Shown in pieces: positions 52,203-61,841 of a DNA stretch of 64,000 bases. The stretch comes from Firmicutes bacterium ADurb.Bin193 (GTDB taxonomy: Bacteria; Bacillota; Clostridia; Monoglobales; Firm-18). The DNA is taken from contig MWCQ01000010.1 in assembly GCA_002070105.1 (NCBI GenBank), positions 37,297-101,296 on the forward strand. Reading direction: 5' to 3'. Each line of letters opens with the position of its first letter. Position 1 is the stretch's first letter. The notes below the pieces were generated by a model. The model did no database searches. It saw nothing but the letters and a program-made list of their open reading frames with translations, and was not told the origin of the DNA. The translations under genes were made by a program, and so were the position numbers.

Positions 52203-54560
52203 TTATTCCTCGTCAAACTGTATCGTATTAAAATCGGTGTTCATCATCATCTCATTCCACTGGGCGCGGGTAACAAGAACCTCACGGGGCTTTGTTCCGT
52301 CAAATCCGCCTATAATTTTGCGTTTTTCCATCTGGTCTATAAGGCGCGCCGCGCGCTGATAGCCTATTTTAAGGCGTCTTTGATACATCGCAACGGAGGC
52401 CTGTCCCGCCTCTATTGCAAGCTCAACAGCCTGCGGTAAAAGCTCGTCCGCCTCTCCGGCCCTGTCCTCGCCCACCGTCCTGCGCTCGCCCGCGCTTTCA
52501 ATCTGTTCGATGACATCCTGATTATAGTCCGCTTCGTTCTGTCCCTTTACAAACGCTACAATTCTTTCTATTTCCTTATCTGTAACATACGACCCCTGAA
52601 CGCGCACGGGCTTTGAGGCGCCCATGGGATAGTAAAGCATATCGCCGCGGCCGAGAAGCTTCTCTGCGCCGCCCATATCAATAATCGTTCGGCTGTCGAC
52701 ATACGAGGAAACAGCAAAGGCAATTCTTGACGGGATATTCGCCTTGATTATGCCCGTTATAACATCAACCGACGGGCGCTGGGTAGCTATTACAAGATGC
52801 ATGCCCGCCGCCCTCGCCATCTGGGCAAGACGGCATATACTGTCCTCAACATCGCCGGGCGCGACCATCATAAGGTCTGCAAGCTCGTCGATTATTATCA
52901 CTATCTGCGGAAGCTCCTCCTTACCGTTTTCCTTTGCCTGAAGGTTATAGCCTTTGAGATCACGGACATTGTTGTCGGCGAAAAGTTTGTATCTGTTGTT
53001 CATCTCGACAACTGCCCATTGCAGAGCACCCGCCGCCTTTCTCGGATCGGTCACCACAGGGATTAAAAGATGGGGAATACCGTTGTAAACCCCAAGTTCC
53101 ACAACCTTCGGGTCAACCAGAACAAGCTTAACCTCATGGGGAGCCGCCTTATACAGAATACTGGTAATAAGCGTATTTATACACACCGATTTACCCGAAC
53201 CGGTTGAGCCTGCGATAAGCATGTGGGGCATACGGGCAATGTCCGCCACAATGGGCTTGCCCGCGATATCCTTTCCCAGCGCAAAGGCAAGACGGCTTTG
53301 GAACCTTGAAAACTCGACGGACCCTATAACCTCCCGCACATTTACATTGCTCTGAAACTCGTTGGGAACCTCTATACCCATCGCGGTCTTGCCCGGAACA
53401 GGCTCTATCCTTATGCCCGTAGCCGCAAGGTTTAAGGCAATGTCGTCCGCAAGATTCGTAATTTTGCTTATTTTTACGCCCGCACTCGGCTGAAGCTCAT
53501 ACCTCGTTATGGTCGGGCCTCTGCTGTAATCCACTATTTTAGCCTCGACGCCGAAGGATTTAAGCGTTTCAATAAGCTTTTTGGCGGTACGCTCCAATGC
53601 ATCCTCCGCCAAAGCCGACGGCTTTTCGGGTGCGCGAAGCAGGGTTATGGGAGGGAATTGATAGTTATACCGTTCGTTTACAACCTCTATCTCAAGCTGT
53701 TCGATCTCGTCGCGCTTTTTCTTTTTCGGAAGAAGCGTATTCTCTGCCTGTGCGTCAATCGCCCCCGTAATCGCGGCAGCGTCGGGCTCCTGCGTCACCT
53801 GAACCTCTGTTTGCATATCAATCGTGGGCGCTTCATACTTTACTTTCTTTTTGTCGGGAAAGTCGGCAAAATCCTTTTCAAAATCAAGCACCTGTTTTTT
53901 AATCTTTTTAAACTCGCGCTTCATTTTTGAGGATATGTAGCCCGAAACAACAGAGTCCTCGCCGTCGTCCGTTTCGTAGTCCTCTGTGTCGTCCTCCGCA
54001 AACTTGTCGCGCAGGGCGTTCCACAAAAACTTAAATATCCTAATAAGAGATATTTCAAAAACAACAATAAGAAGGGTTAAAAACAGTGCGGTAACCGTGA
54101 TAATGCTTCCCGCTCGTCCGAGCGGCTCCTCAATAACCTCTGTTATAATCCCTCCGAAAAAACCGCCGCCCAGCCCAGCTTGTTGTCCCATTTCCCAGTA
54201 ATCGGTGCCGTCCGGTTTTATGATAAGGTGCCACAGTATACTGATTACAACGACAAGTACTCCGCAATAGAAGTATTTAAGCCTGTAAGCGGAAGCGTCT
54301 TTTCTTATAATGATATGAATTGCCATCCCTATTATGATAAAGCACAAAAGATATGCGGGCAATCCGAAAAGTCCCATGGTAACATCCTTAAACCCCTTAC
54401 CGACATCCCCCGTCGCAGAGGTGAAAAAGCTTAGCGCGACAAAAATGCCCGCGGCTATAAGGGCTATGCCCACAGCCTCACGGTTTGCCTTTTTTCTTTT
54501 GGTATATGTACGCTTGCTCCCTTTCGATGCAGGAGCGGTTTTCTTAACCGTTCTTGCCAT
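52203..54560 (-). CDS. ftsK: DNA translocase FtsK/SpoIIIE
   Basis: A 785-residue DNA pump. Four membrane helices lie in about 28-180, a charged linker in 180-310, and the RecA-like motor in about 320-710: Walker A AGSTGSGKSVCINT and Walker B IVIIIDELADLMM. The C-terminal winged helix (gamma domain) reads ELLPQAVELAIEAGQASVAMYQRRLKIGYQRAARLID. It clears chromosome from the division septum and probably pumps DNA into the forespore. ATG 54560 follows AGGAG. It starts ten bases after uppP. Confidence 0.97.
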   Translation of the reverse strand: MARTVKKTAPASKGSKRTYTKRKKANREAVGIALIAAGIFVALSFFTSATGDVGKGFKDVTMGLFGLPAYLLCFIIIGMAIHIIIRKDASAYRLKYFYCGVLVVVISILWHLIIKPDGTDYWEMGQQAGLGGGFFGGIITEVIEEPLGRAGSIITVTALFLTLLIVVFEISLIRIFKFLWNALRDKFAEDDTEDYETDDGEDSVVSGYISSKMKREFKKIKKQVLDFEKDFADFPDKKKVKYEAPTIDMQTEVQVTQEPDAAAITGAIDAQAENTLLPKKKKRDEIEQLEIEVVNERYNYQFPPITLLRAPEKPSALAEDALERTAKKLIETLKSFGVEAKIVDYSRGPTITRYELQPSAGVKISKITNLADDIALNLAATGIRIEPVPGKTAMGIEVPNEFQSNVNVREVIGSVEFSRFQSRLAFALGKDIAGKPIVADIARMPHMLIAGSTGSGKSVCINTLITSILYKAAPHEVKLVLVDPKVVELGVYNGIPHLLIPVVTDPRKAAGALQWAVVEMNNRYKLFADNNVRDLKGYNLQAKENGKEELPQIVIIIDELADLMMVAPGDVEDSICRLAQMARAAGMHLVIATQRPSVDVITGIIKANIPSRIAFAVSSYVDSRTIIDMGGAEKLLGRGDMLYYPMGASKPVRVQGSYVTDKEIERIVAFVKGQNEADYNQDVIEQIESAGERRTVGEDRAGEADELLPQAVELAIEAGQASVAMYQRRLKIGYQRAARLIDQMEKRKIIGGFDGTKPREVLVTRAQWNEMMMNTDFNTIQFDEE

Positions 54561-54570
54561 GGCTATTCTC

Positions 54571-55392
54571 CTATATTGATAAAATTATTGTAATCACTCC
54601 GACTGCCCAACAGTAAAGAGCAAAATATTTAAACTTACCGCGGTTTAACATTTTTACAAGGAATTTTATCGCCAGAATTCCGCTGACCCCCGCCGTTACC
54701 ATTCCTATAATACACTGCAGGGGCGGGACGGAAAGCCCTTCGCCCGATATAATGTCGGGGACGGATGTGACTGCGGCGCCGAGCACCGCAACCACGGACA
54801 AAAGAAGCGAAAACTTAACGGCAAACCGTCTTTGACCTTTTGCTATTATACTGCCGAATATGGTAGAGCCGCTTCTTGAAATTCCGGGGAATATTGCAAA
54901 AAGCTGAAACAGACCGATAATAAATGCGCTTCTGAAAGGAATATTTTCCTCTGTAAAGCTTCCGTGCTTTACACGGTCTGTAAGCAACAGCAGAACACCC
55001 GTAATAAGCAGCATACTGCCGACAAACAGGGGCGATGAAAACGCGCTCTCGATTTTATCCTTAAACACAAGCACGACACAAAGGGGCAGTGTCGCAATCA
55101 CTATAAGAACAAGAAATCTGTGATACTGCTTCTTTATATCAACCATTCCCTTTGCAATGTCAGATACCATTTCAAAAAACGCCTTTATAAGCCCGACAAT
55201 ATCGCGCCAATAAAAAAACAGTACCGAAATAAGAGTTCCCACATGAAGTAAAATATCAAACACTAAATATTGCTTACTGTCGGGGAGTTCAAGGATGTTT
55301 TGAAAAATCACAAGATGACCCGAGCTTGATACGGGTAAAAATTCGGCAAGTCCCTGAACAAGCCCCAAAACAAAAGCGTTTAAGGTTGTCAT
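54571..55392 (-). CDS. uppP: Undecaprenyl-diphosphatase UppP (BacA)
   Basis: A 273-residue membrane protein. The two active-site motifs are LVQGLAEFLPVSSSGHLVIF and PGISRSGSTIFGSII. It recycles the undecaprenyl carrier for peptidoglycan synthesis and gives low-level bacitracin resistance. AGGGGC precedes ATG 55392. It follows the HIT gene by 48 bases. Confidence 0.97.
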   Translation of the reverse strand: MTTLNAFVLGLVQGLAEFLPVSSSGHLVIFQNILELPDSKQYLVFDILLHVGTLISVLFFYWRDIVGLIKAFFEMVSDIAKGMVDIKKQYHRFLVLIVIATLPLCVVLVFKDKIESAFSSPLFVGSMLLITGVLLLLTDRVKHGSFTEENIPFRSAFIIGLFQLFAIFPGISRSGSTIFGSIIAKGQRRFAVKFSLLLSVVAVLGAAVTSVPDIISGEGLSVPPLQCIIGMVTAGVSGILAIKFLVKMLNRGKFKYFALYCWAVGVITIILSI

Positions 55393-55440
55393 TTATATAG
55401 CCCCTTTTTTTTAACATTATTGGCAATTGCGAAATACTTA

Positions 55441-55782
55441 TCAACCTGGAGGCCACTTAAGGCTTCGCCCGCCGAGAAGGTGAAAATGAAGATGACCTAC
55501 CGTCTGGCCGCCGTCCTCTCCGCAGTTTGTTACCATACGAAAACCTTTGTCAAATATTCCAAGCTCTTTTGCAAGTTGTACCGCTATTTCATATATATGC
55601 GCGATAATGCCCGAATTTGTACCGCTAATTTCGCGAACCGACGCTATATGCTCTTTGGGTATGATAAGCACATGAACGGGCGCCGCAGGCGAAATATCGC
55701 GAAAGGCAATTACACTTTCATCCTCAAATACGATATCACTCGGAATTTCCTTACCCGCTATTGCACAGAAAATACAGTTCAT
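55441..55782 (-). CDS. HIT-family nucleotide hydrolase (HinT-like)
   Basis: A 113-residue protein. CIFCAIAGKEIPSDIVFED is the HinT opening (the CxxC may bind zinc), and the histidine triad reads GHLHFHLLGG near the C-terminus. Family members hydrolyse aminoacyl adenylates and similar phosphoramidates. It follows alaS by 17 bases. Confidence 0.95.
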   Translation of the reverse strand: MNCIFCAIAGKEIPSDIVFEDESVIAFRDISPAAPVHVLIIPKEHIASVREISGTNSGIIAHIYEIAVQLAKELGIFDKGFRMVTNCGEDGGQTVGHLHFHLLGGRSLKWPPG

Positions 55783-55799
55783 AAGCCTGCCCTCCTGTT

Positions 55800-58442
55800 T
55801 TAATTAGTTCTCATTTGTTCCTTTACAATATTATATACCTCGGCAACCGCATCGTCAACCTTTGAAAGGTCGGTACCGCCCGCCTGTGCGCTGTCCGGCT
55901 TTCCTCCTCCGCCGCCGCCCGTGATTTTTGCAACCTCACGGACAATCCTGCCCGAATCGGCGCCTGCTGCAACCGCCGCCTTTGTCGCCATGGCTATAAA
56001 GCCTATCTTGCCATCCTTTACCGAAGCCAAAACGACAACAGCGTTTTGAACCTTGTCCCTTATCCTGTCGCCGAGATTGCGAAGCCCGCCAAGGTTAAGC
56101 CCGTCCATACGCCCCGAAATAACGGAGGTTTCCCCCGCCATTTTTGCGCCTTTTATAAAATCGTCAACCGAACTGCCCGCTAGCCTTGATTTTAACGCCT
56201 CAATCTCCTTGCCCGCACATTTATATTCCTCCAAAAAGGTTTCAATCCGTGCGGTGACATCCGAAGGCGATGTTTTAAGAAGCACCGAGGCCTCCTTCAA
56301 AACCCGCTCTCTCTCGCGGAGAAGCTTTAACACAGACTCGCCCGTAACAGCCTCAATTCGCCGTATTCCCGCCGCAACCCCGCTTTCCTTAATTATTTTG
56401 AAAAGACCTATTTGCGATGTGTTGCCGACATGACAGCCGCCGCAAAGCTCCGTCGAATAGTCGCCCATTTTTACAACCCTTACCGTAGAGCCGTATTTCT
56501 CGCCGAACAGGGCAATCGCGCCGTCTTTTTTAGCTTCGTCTATTGATTTATATGAAATATTTACATTAAGAGAATCCAAAATTGCGCTGTTAACCTCATC
56601 CTCTGTTTTCAAAAGCTCGTCTTCGGTAACCGGCGAAAAGTGCGTAAAATCAAAACGCAGATAGTCGCCCGATACATACGAACCGCTTTGCGCAACATGG
56701 CCTCCGAGCGTATTTATTAGCGCCTTTTGAAGAAGATGGGTTGCACTGTGATTGGCGCATACGCCTTTCCTTTTTCGGACATCTATTTTCGCATGAACGG
56801 AAGTTCCTACTTTAAGGCCCCCGCTCTCAACCCTTACGGCGTGAACTATCTTTCCGCCCGCAAGCTTTTTGGTGTCCGTAACTATCGCTCTTCCGCCTTC
56901 AAACTCAATAACACCCTCGTCGCCGACCTGTCCGCCGCTCTCTCCGTAGAAAACGGTTTTGTCAAGCTCGGCAAAGCCCTCGTCGCCTTTATTTAGGCTC
57001 TCCGAAAGCTCGTTGTCCCGAATTATTGCGACAACCGTAGAGTCGCACTCGCTGTTTTCATAGCCGATAAATTCGGTGGCGCCGCTACCTAAAAGCCCGA
57101 ATACTCCGCCGTCCCAACCCGCTTCGCCCGAATCCGAGCGTGCGGCGCGGGCGCGCTCTCTTTGCTCATTCATAAGAGCCTCAAAACCCTTCATATCAAC
57201 CTCAAGCTTGTTCTCCTGCAAAATCTCAATGGTAAGGTCAATCGGAAAACCATAGGTATCGTAAAGCTTAAACGCCTTGTCTCCCGACAGTATTTTTCCG
57301 CCGCTGCTTATGGTTTCTGAAATATAGTCGTGCAAAATGGAAAGTCCCGAGTCTATTGTATTGTCAAAGCTCTCCTCCTCATTTTTCACAATTTTTTTGA
57401 TATAATCCTCTTTTTCTGCAAGTTCGGGATAAGCCGTTTTGTTTTCGGCGACAACCGCGCCTATAACCTCATGGAGGAAGGTTCTTTTGATCCCCAAAAG
57501 CTTTCCGTGTCTTGCCGCGCGCCTTAACAGACGGCGAAGCACATAGCCGCGCCCTTCGTTTGAGGGAATTATCCCGTCGCTTATCATAAACGCCGAGCCT
57601 CTTATGTGGTCGGTAATTATGCGAAGCGAAATATCGCTTTGCTCATTGTCGCCGTAATTTACCCCGGCAATACGGCATACGCAAAGCATGATATTTCGGA
57701 CGGTGTCAACCTCAAAAAGGCTGTTCACACCCTGCATTATGGCCGCAAGCCGCTCCATTCCCATGCCGGTGTCTATATTCGGGTTTGCAAGGCGGTTGTA
57801 GTTGCCCTGCTCGTCCTTATCAAACTGTGTGAATACAAGGTTCCAGAACTCGACGAATCTGTCGCAGTCACAGCCTACCGCGCAATCAGCTCTGCCGCAA
57901 CCCTTGTCCTCGCCCCTGTCAAAATAAATCTCGGAACACGGGCCGCACGGCCCCAAGCCGATTTCCCAAAAGTTGTCCTCTCTGCCGAGGCGTACAATAC
58001 GGTCCGGCGCAACGCCGACCTCCTTTGTCCATATCTCCGCCGCCTCGTCGTCCTCCTCGAATATACTGACCCAAAGCCTTTCGACGGGCATTTTCATTTC
58101 CTTGGTTACGAATTCCCACGCCCATGCCGTCGCCTCACGCTTAAAGTAATCGCCAAAGCTGAAATTCCCAAGCATTTCAAAATAAGTTCCGTGGCGGGCT
58201 GTTTTCCCCACGCGCTCTATATCAGGGGTTCTTATGCACCTTTGACAGGTTGTAACCCTTTTTGACGGCGGTACCTCCTTGCCCGTAAAGTACGGTTTTA
58301 GAGGCGCCATTCCCGCATTTATAAGCAAAAGCGAATTATCTCCCTGCGGGACAAGCGGAAAGCTCGGCAGCCTTAAATGTCCCTTACCTTCGAAGAAGCG
58401 TAAAAATCTCTCCCTTATTTCGTTAAGCCCCATTTTCTCCAT
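55800..58442 (-). CDS. alaS: Alanyl-tRNA synthetase
   Basis: An 880-residue synthetase. Class II catalytic motifs lie in the first 240 residues (FFEGKGHLRLPSFPLVPQGD; TCQRCIRTPDIERVG; NIDTGMGMERLA). The editing site shows HSATHLL and LCGGCHVGNTSQIG (zinc ligands), and the DHHA1 C-terminal domain ends ITGGGGGGKPDSAQAGG. ATG 58442 is chosen; a GTG at 58454 touches the GGGGTG site and an ATG at 58433 is also possible. Promoter at 58480-58508. Confidence 0.97.
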   Translation of the reverse strand: MEKMGLNEIRERFLRFFEGKGHLRLPSFPLVPQGDNSLLLINAGMAPLKPYFTGKEVPPSKRVTTCQRCIRTPDIERVGKTARHGTYFEMLGNFSFGDYFKREATAWAWEFVTKEMKMPVERLWVSIFEEDDEAAEIWTKEVGVAPDRIVRLGREDNFWEIGLGPCGPCSEIYFDRGEDKGCGRADCAVGCDCDRFVEFWNLVFTQFDKDEQGNYNRLANPNIDTGMGMERLAAIMQGVNSLFEVDTVRNIMLCVCRIAGVNYGDNEQSDISLRIITDHIRGSAFMISDGIIPSNEGRGYVLRRLLRRAARHGKLLGIKRTFLHEVIGAVVAENKTAYPELAEKEDYIKKIVKNEEESFDNTIDSGLSILHDYISETISSGGKILSGDKAFKLYDTYGFPIDLTIEILQENKLEVDMKGFEALMNEQRERARAARSDSGEAGWDGGVFGLLGSGATEFIGYENSECDSTVVAIIRDNELSESLNKGDEGFAELDKTVFYGESGGQVGDEGVIEFEGGRAIVTDTKKLAGGKIVHAVRVESGGLKVGTSVHAKIDVRKRKGVCANHSATHLLQKALINTLGGHVAQSGSYVSGDYLRFDFTHFSPVTEDELLKTEDEVNSAILDSLNVNISYKSIDEAKKDGAIALFGEKYGSTVRVVKMGDYSTELCGGCHVGNTSQIGLFKIIKESGVAAGIRRIEAVTGESVLKLLRERERVLKEASVLLKTSPSDVTARIETFLEEYKCAGKEIEALKSRLAGSSVDDFIKGAKMAGETSVISGRMDGLNLGGLRNLGDRIRDKVQNAVVVLASVKDGKIGFIAMATKAAVAAGADSGRIVREVAKITGGGGGGKPDSAQAGGTDLSKVDDAVAEVYNIVKEQMRTN

Positions 58443-58479
58443 TATAATGCTCACACCCCGGTTTTATGATTATTTTAAT

Positions 58480-58508
58480 ATTGTATTATTTTTGGATGAC
58501 AATGTCAA
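58480..58508 (-). promoter_or_regulatory. Promoter of alaS-HIT-uppP-ftsK
   Basis: Minus-strand TTGACA (complement of 58503-58508) and TACAAT (complement of 58480-58485) are 17 bases apart. The leader is only about 30 bases, leaving no room for a T-box. Confidence 0.85.
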
Positions 58509-58529
58509 GACAAAAGACATAGGGTTATG

Positions 58530-58569
58530 GCAACAAAACAGCAAAAGCGCGCCGCTTGGGCGCGCTTTT
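58530..58569 (-). terminator. Terminator after serA
   Basis: AAAAGCGCGCC pairs perfectly with GGCGCGCTTTT around a five-base loop. On the minus strand it is followed by a T-rich run (TTTTGCTGTTTTGTT). It lies 20 bases after the serA stop. Confidence 0.9.
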
Positions 58570-58588
58570 AGATTTTTTAATACGGTTT

Positions 58589-59755
58589 TTATGATATAAC
58601 CCTTACCTTCAATACCCCGTCAATTGATTTTAAGGTTTCTAATGTATTTTGTTCGGGCATTGTTTCGGCATCAAGAATTGTATAGGCATAGTTTCCCTTG
58701 CTTTTGTTTATCATGTTTTCAATATTTAAGTTGTGCCGCGAAAACATTGCAACAAATTGCTGAAGCATATTCGGAACATTTCTGTGCGTAATGCAAAGCC
58801 TTATATCCGTCTCTCTTTCAAGCGTGCAGGTAGGGAAATTAACCGAATTTATAATATTCCCGTTTTCCAAAAACTCACGAAGCTCCTCCGCCGCCATTGC
58901 CGCGCAGTTATCCTCGCTTTCGGGGGTTGACGCACCGAGGTGGGGAATCGGGATAATCGATTTTTTCCCGATTAAATTCTTATTCGGAAAATCGGTAACA
59001 TAGCACAGTACCTTACCGCTCTCGATCGCCTCTATTATCGACCCGTCGTCGACAAGCTCGCCCCTTGAGAAGTTCAGAATCCTGACGCCGTCCTTCATAA
59101 GCGAAATCGTATCGCTGTTTATCATGCCCCTTGTTTCGGCGTTAAGAGGGACATGAAGGGTTATATAATCGCTGGTTTCAAATATCTCCTTAACGCTCGC
59201 CGCTCTTTTGACCGACCTTGAAAGACCCCAGGCCGCATCGACGGAAATATAAGGGTCATAACCCGTAACCTCCATGCCCAAAGCGGTCGCGGCGTTTGCA
59301 ACCATAACGCCGATAGCGCCAAGCCCCACAACGCCGAGGGTTTTACCCAAAATTTCGGGTCCGGCATAGGCGGACTTTCCCTTTTCGACGACAGCGGGAA
59401 CGCTGTCGCCCTCCGATATAAGCGTCTGCGCCCAGCTTATTCCGTCCACTATCTTTCTTGATGAAAGCAAAAGTGCGCAGATTACAAGCTCCTTAACCGC
59501 ATTGGCGTTTGCGCCGGGGGTATTAAAAACGACAATTCCGTTTTCGCTGCACTTGTCAACAGGGATATTGTTAACGCCTGCGCCCGCGCGGGCAATCGCC
59601 TTTAGCGAGGCGGGAAGCTCCATATCATGCATATTAAAGCTCCGCAGTATAACCGCATCGGGGTTTTGCACCGAATCGCCGCAGTTATACTTGTCGGGTG
59701 AAAGCTTTTCCATACCGTATTTTGATATTTTATTGAGCGTCAATATATTATACAA
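58589..59755 (-). CDS. serA: D-3-phosphoglycerate dehydrogenase
   Basis: A 388-residue dehydrogenase, first step of serine synthesis. Residues about 135-165 hold the NAD loop VVGLGAIGVMVANAATALGM; the catalytic Arg and His lie in LNFSRGELVDD and PIPHLGASTPESEDN. A single ACT domain (about 310-388, HNLNIENMINKSKGNYAYT) ends the chain; the extra domain of long SerA forms is missing. The start is a TTG at 59755 with AAAGG ten bases upstream, overlapping serC by eight bases. Confidence 0.96.
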   Translation of the reverse strand: MYNILTLNKISKYGMEKLSPDKYNCGDSVQNPDAVILRSFNMHDMELPASLKAIARAGAGVNNIPVDKCSENGIVVFNTPGANANAVKELVICALLLSSRKIVDGISWAQTLISEGDSVPAVVEKGKSAYAGPEILGKTLGVVGLGAIGVMVANAATALGMEVTGYDPYISVDAAWGLSRSVKRAASVKEIFETSDYITLHVPLNAETRGMINSDTISLMKDGVRILNFSRGELVDDGSIIEAIESGKVLCYVTDFPNKNLIGKKSIIPIPHLGASTPESEDNCAAMAAEELREFLENGNIINSVNFPTCTLERETDIRLCITHRNVPNMLQQFVAMFSRHNLNIENMINKSKGNYAYTILDAETMPEQNTLETLKSIDGVLKVRVIS

Positions 59756-60842
59756 TTTTGTTCATCCTTTCAAATTCCTTCATAAACTCAACGAGAGCGA
59801 CAACGCCCTCCTTCGGCATGGCGTTGTAAATGCTCGCCCTCATACCGCCGACGGTTCTGTGCCCCTTAAGGTTTTCAAAGCCCCTTTCCTTGGCTTCCCT
59901 GACAAATTTCGCATCAAGCTCTTCACTGCCCGTAACAAAAGGAATGTTCATAAGCGAACGGTCCTTCTTAACGACGGTGCCCTTGAAAAGGCTGCTCGAA
60001 TCGAGGAAATCATAGAGAATTTTCGCCTTTTCCTCGTTAATCTTCTGCATTGCGGGAATACCGCCGATACTCTTAAGCCACTCCAGCACAAGCCCAAGCA
60101 TATATACCGAATAGGTCGGCGGGGTGTTGTACATCGAACCGTTTTCGGCATGAATGTCATATCTGAACATCGTAGGAGTAATTTCAAGGGCATCTCCGAT
60201 TAAATCATCCCGAATAATAACAACGGTAACGCCAGCGGGACCCATATTTTTCTGCGCACCCGCATATATGAGGCCGAATTTTGTAACATCCACCACTTCC
60301 GACAGTATGCAGGACGACATATCCGATACAAGCGGAACGCTCCCCGTGTCGGGAAGTGTGGTATAGCGCGTTCCGTAAATCGTATTGTTTGATGTGATGT
60401 GAAAATATGCGGCATCGGGGTCAAACTTCGATTTGTCAAGCTCCGGTATATAGTTGTAAACCTTATCCTCGCTTGAAGCAACCTTGTTTACCTTGCCGAA
60501 ACGCGCTGCCTCCTGCGCGGCTTTTTTCGCCCACTGCCCCGTTATTACATAGTCTGCGCTTGTCTTTTTCCTTTTACCCATCAGGTTCAAGGGAACCATC
60601 GCAAACTGACTTGACGCGCCGCCCTGAAGGAACAGCACCTTATAGTTATCGGGAATGTCCATAAGCTCTCTTAAAAGAGCTTCGGCGCCCTGAATAATAG
60701 CCTCATAAGACTTCGAGCGGTGGCTCATCTCCATAACGCTCATACCGCTGTTTCCGTGGCAAAGCATTTCCTCCGCCGCTTTTTTCAGTGCGGCCTCGGG
60801 AAGCATCGACGGCCCTGCCGAAAAATTATATACTCTCTTCAT
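59748..60842 (-). CDS. serC: Phosphoserine aminotransferase
   Basis: A 364-residue pyridoxal-phosphate enzyme. VYNFSAGPSMLPEAAL is the SerC opening, the cofactor Lys lies in LIYAGAQKNMGPAGVTVVII, and GHRTVGGMRASIYNAMP closes the substrate site. It makes phosphoserine. GGGAGGTC precedes ATG 60842. It is the first gene of the serC-serA unit, promoter at 60921-60949. No serB phosphatase is seen. Confidence 0.97.
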   Translation of the reverse strand: MKRVYNFSAGPSMLPEAALKKAAEEMLCHGNSGMSVMEMSHRSKSYEAIIQGAEALLRELMDIPDNYKVLFLQGGASSQFAMVPLNLMGKRKKTSADYVITGQWAKKAAQEAARFGKVNKVASSEDKVYNYIPELDKSKFDPDAAYFHITSNNTIYGTRYTTLPDTGSVPLVSDMSSCILSEVVDVTKFGLIYAGAQKNMGPAGVTVVIIRDDLIGDALEITPTMFRYDIHAENGSMYNTPPTYSVYMLGLVLEWLKSIGGIPAMQKINEEKAKILYDFLDSSSLFKGTVVKKDRSLMNIPFVTGSEELDAKFVREAKERGFENLKGHRTVGGMRASIYNAMPKEGVVALVEFMKEFERMNKIV

Positions 60843-60920
60843 TTTTTGACCTCCCTTTAAGAGTCGGTTCGATAGGATTTCAATACACATTTTAACCTAT
60901 GAGCCGTCAGTTTGTTAATT

Positions 60921-60949
60921 ATTATACAATTTATTTTTAGAAAAGTCAA
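60921..60949 (-). promoter_or_regulatory. Promoter of serC-serA
   Basis: Minus-strand TTGACT (complement of 60944-60949) and TATAAT (complement of 60921-60926) are exactly 17 bases apart, directly after the stop of the upstream gene. Confidence 0.85.
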
Positions 60950-60950
60950 T

Positions 60951-61424
60951 TCATAAAATACCTAAATTTTTTAATATAAAAAATAAAATTATTGCGATAA
61001 AAGGGAGTATAATCGACAGCGTAATTACCAATGCGGAGTTTTTTTCGCTTTGTATATGCTCCTCCCCGAAATCGGAGGCTTCATCCCAATCGGAAGGCTC
61101 CGGCTTTGCATCCAAAAGCTCCCTCGCAAGCTCAAGCGCCGTTTCGGGCACGAATATATCGGCGCCTAAATTTGAACTCCCCATAAAAATATTCACATAT
61201 CCGCCCGCGCCCTTATATTTTATCATAGCGGGTATACCGAAGCTTTTAAGTCTGGATACGATAAGCTCCGCCTCTATCCCTCTTGCGACCGTCATCAGCA
61301 AAGCCTCTTTATAGTTTTCAGCCTCATCCGAAGGCTCGTCAAAAAGCGGTGCGCCGCAGCGGTCGCATACAGCTTCCCCTTCACTTTTTTGATATTCAAT
61401 TTTACATTTTCCGCAGTATGGCAC
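60951..61424 (-). CDS. Zinc-ribbon protein with DUF2007-like domain and C-terminal membrane helix
   Basis: A 157-residue protein. A zinc ribbon with two Cys pairs opens it (CGKC near residue 4 and CDRCG near 20). A small alpha-beta domain (about 40-108, TVARGIEAELIVSRLKSFGIPAMI and GADIFVPETALELARELL) resembles DUF2007, proposed as a signal-transducing or ligand-binding fold. A single helix at about 132-154 anchors the C-terminus. Function is unknown. It is a single gene on the minus strand. Confidence 0.78.
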   Translation of the reverse strand: MPYCGKCKIEYQKSEGEAVCDRCGAPLFDEPSDEAENYKEALLMTVARGIEAELIVSRLKSFGIPAMIKYKGAGGYVNIFMGSSNLGADIFVPETALELARELLDAKPEPSDWDEASDFGEEHIQSEKNSALVITLSIILPFIAIILFFILKNLGIL

Positions 61425-61498
61425 GGCGGTTTACCTCCTGTTTTGGGAATATTTATTCGTAATTGTGATATACTAATTAAGAAAAGGGAGTGTTTTCT

Positions 61499-61672
61499 AT
61501 GAATTTTTTACGCTGGCTTGGCGGTATTGTGGTTTTTTTCTGGCTTATCGGAGTAATATTCCGCTTAGCGGGGAATCTTATTCATTTACTATTGTTAGTT
61601 GCGGCCGCAATTTTTATTTATGACCGGGTTTTCAAAAAGCCGAATTCGCAAGTACAAAACAAACAACATTAA
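61499..61672 (+). CDS. Small lmo0937-like membrane protein
   Basis: A 57-residue protein with two hydrophobic segments (LRWLGGIVVFFWLIGVIF and LIHLLLLVAAAIFIYD) and a basic tail. It resembles the lmo0937 family (LLWIAVILLVLWLLG type), which is widespread and of unknown function. ATG 61499 is seven bases after GGGAG; a GTG at 61490 overlaps that site. A TATACT at 61469 may be its -10. Confidence 0.78.
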   Translation: MNFLRWLGGIVVFFWLIGVIFRLAGNLIHLLLLVAAAIFIYDRVFKKPNSQVQNKQH

Positions 61673-61754
61673 AATGCTGTTGAAAACAGAAATTCAAAAC
61701 GCTTCGCAAGGGACGCCCTGTTTTTAACGCCCTGTAATACCCTGCAAAAAATCG

Positions 61755-61784
61755 GCGGTGCCGGCGGCACCGCTTTATTAATTT
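61755..61784 (+). terminator. Terminator after the small membrane protein
   Basis: GCGGTGCC pairs perfectly with GGCACCGC around a short loop, with TTTATTAATTT after it. A second hairpin ATTTCGC/GCGAAAT lies at 61811-61830 near the pgsA stop. Confidence 0.8.
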
Positions 61785-61841
61785 ATCGGATATTGCGCAA
61801 AATCCGCGCAATTTCGCGCTACGGCGAAATGCTTTATTTAT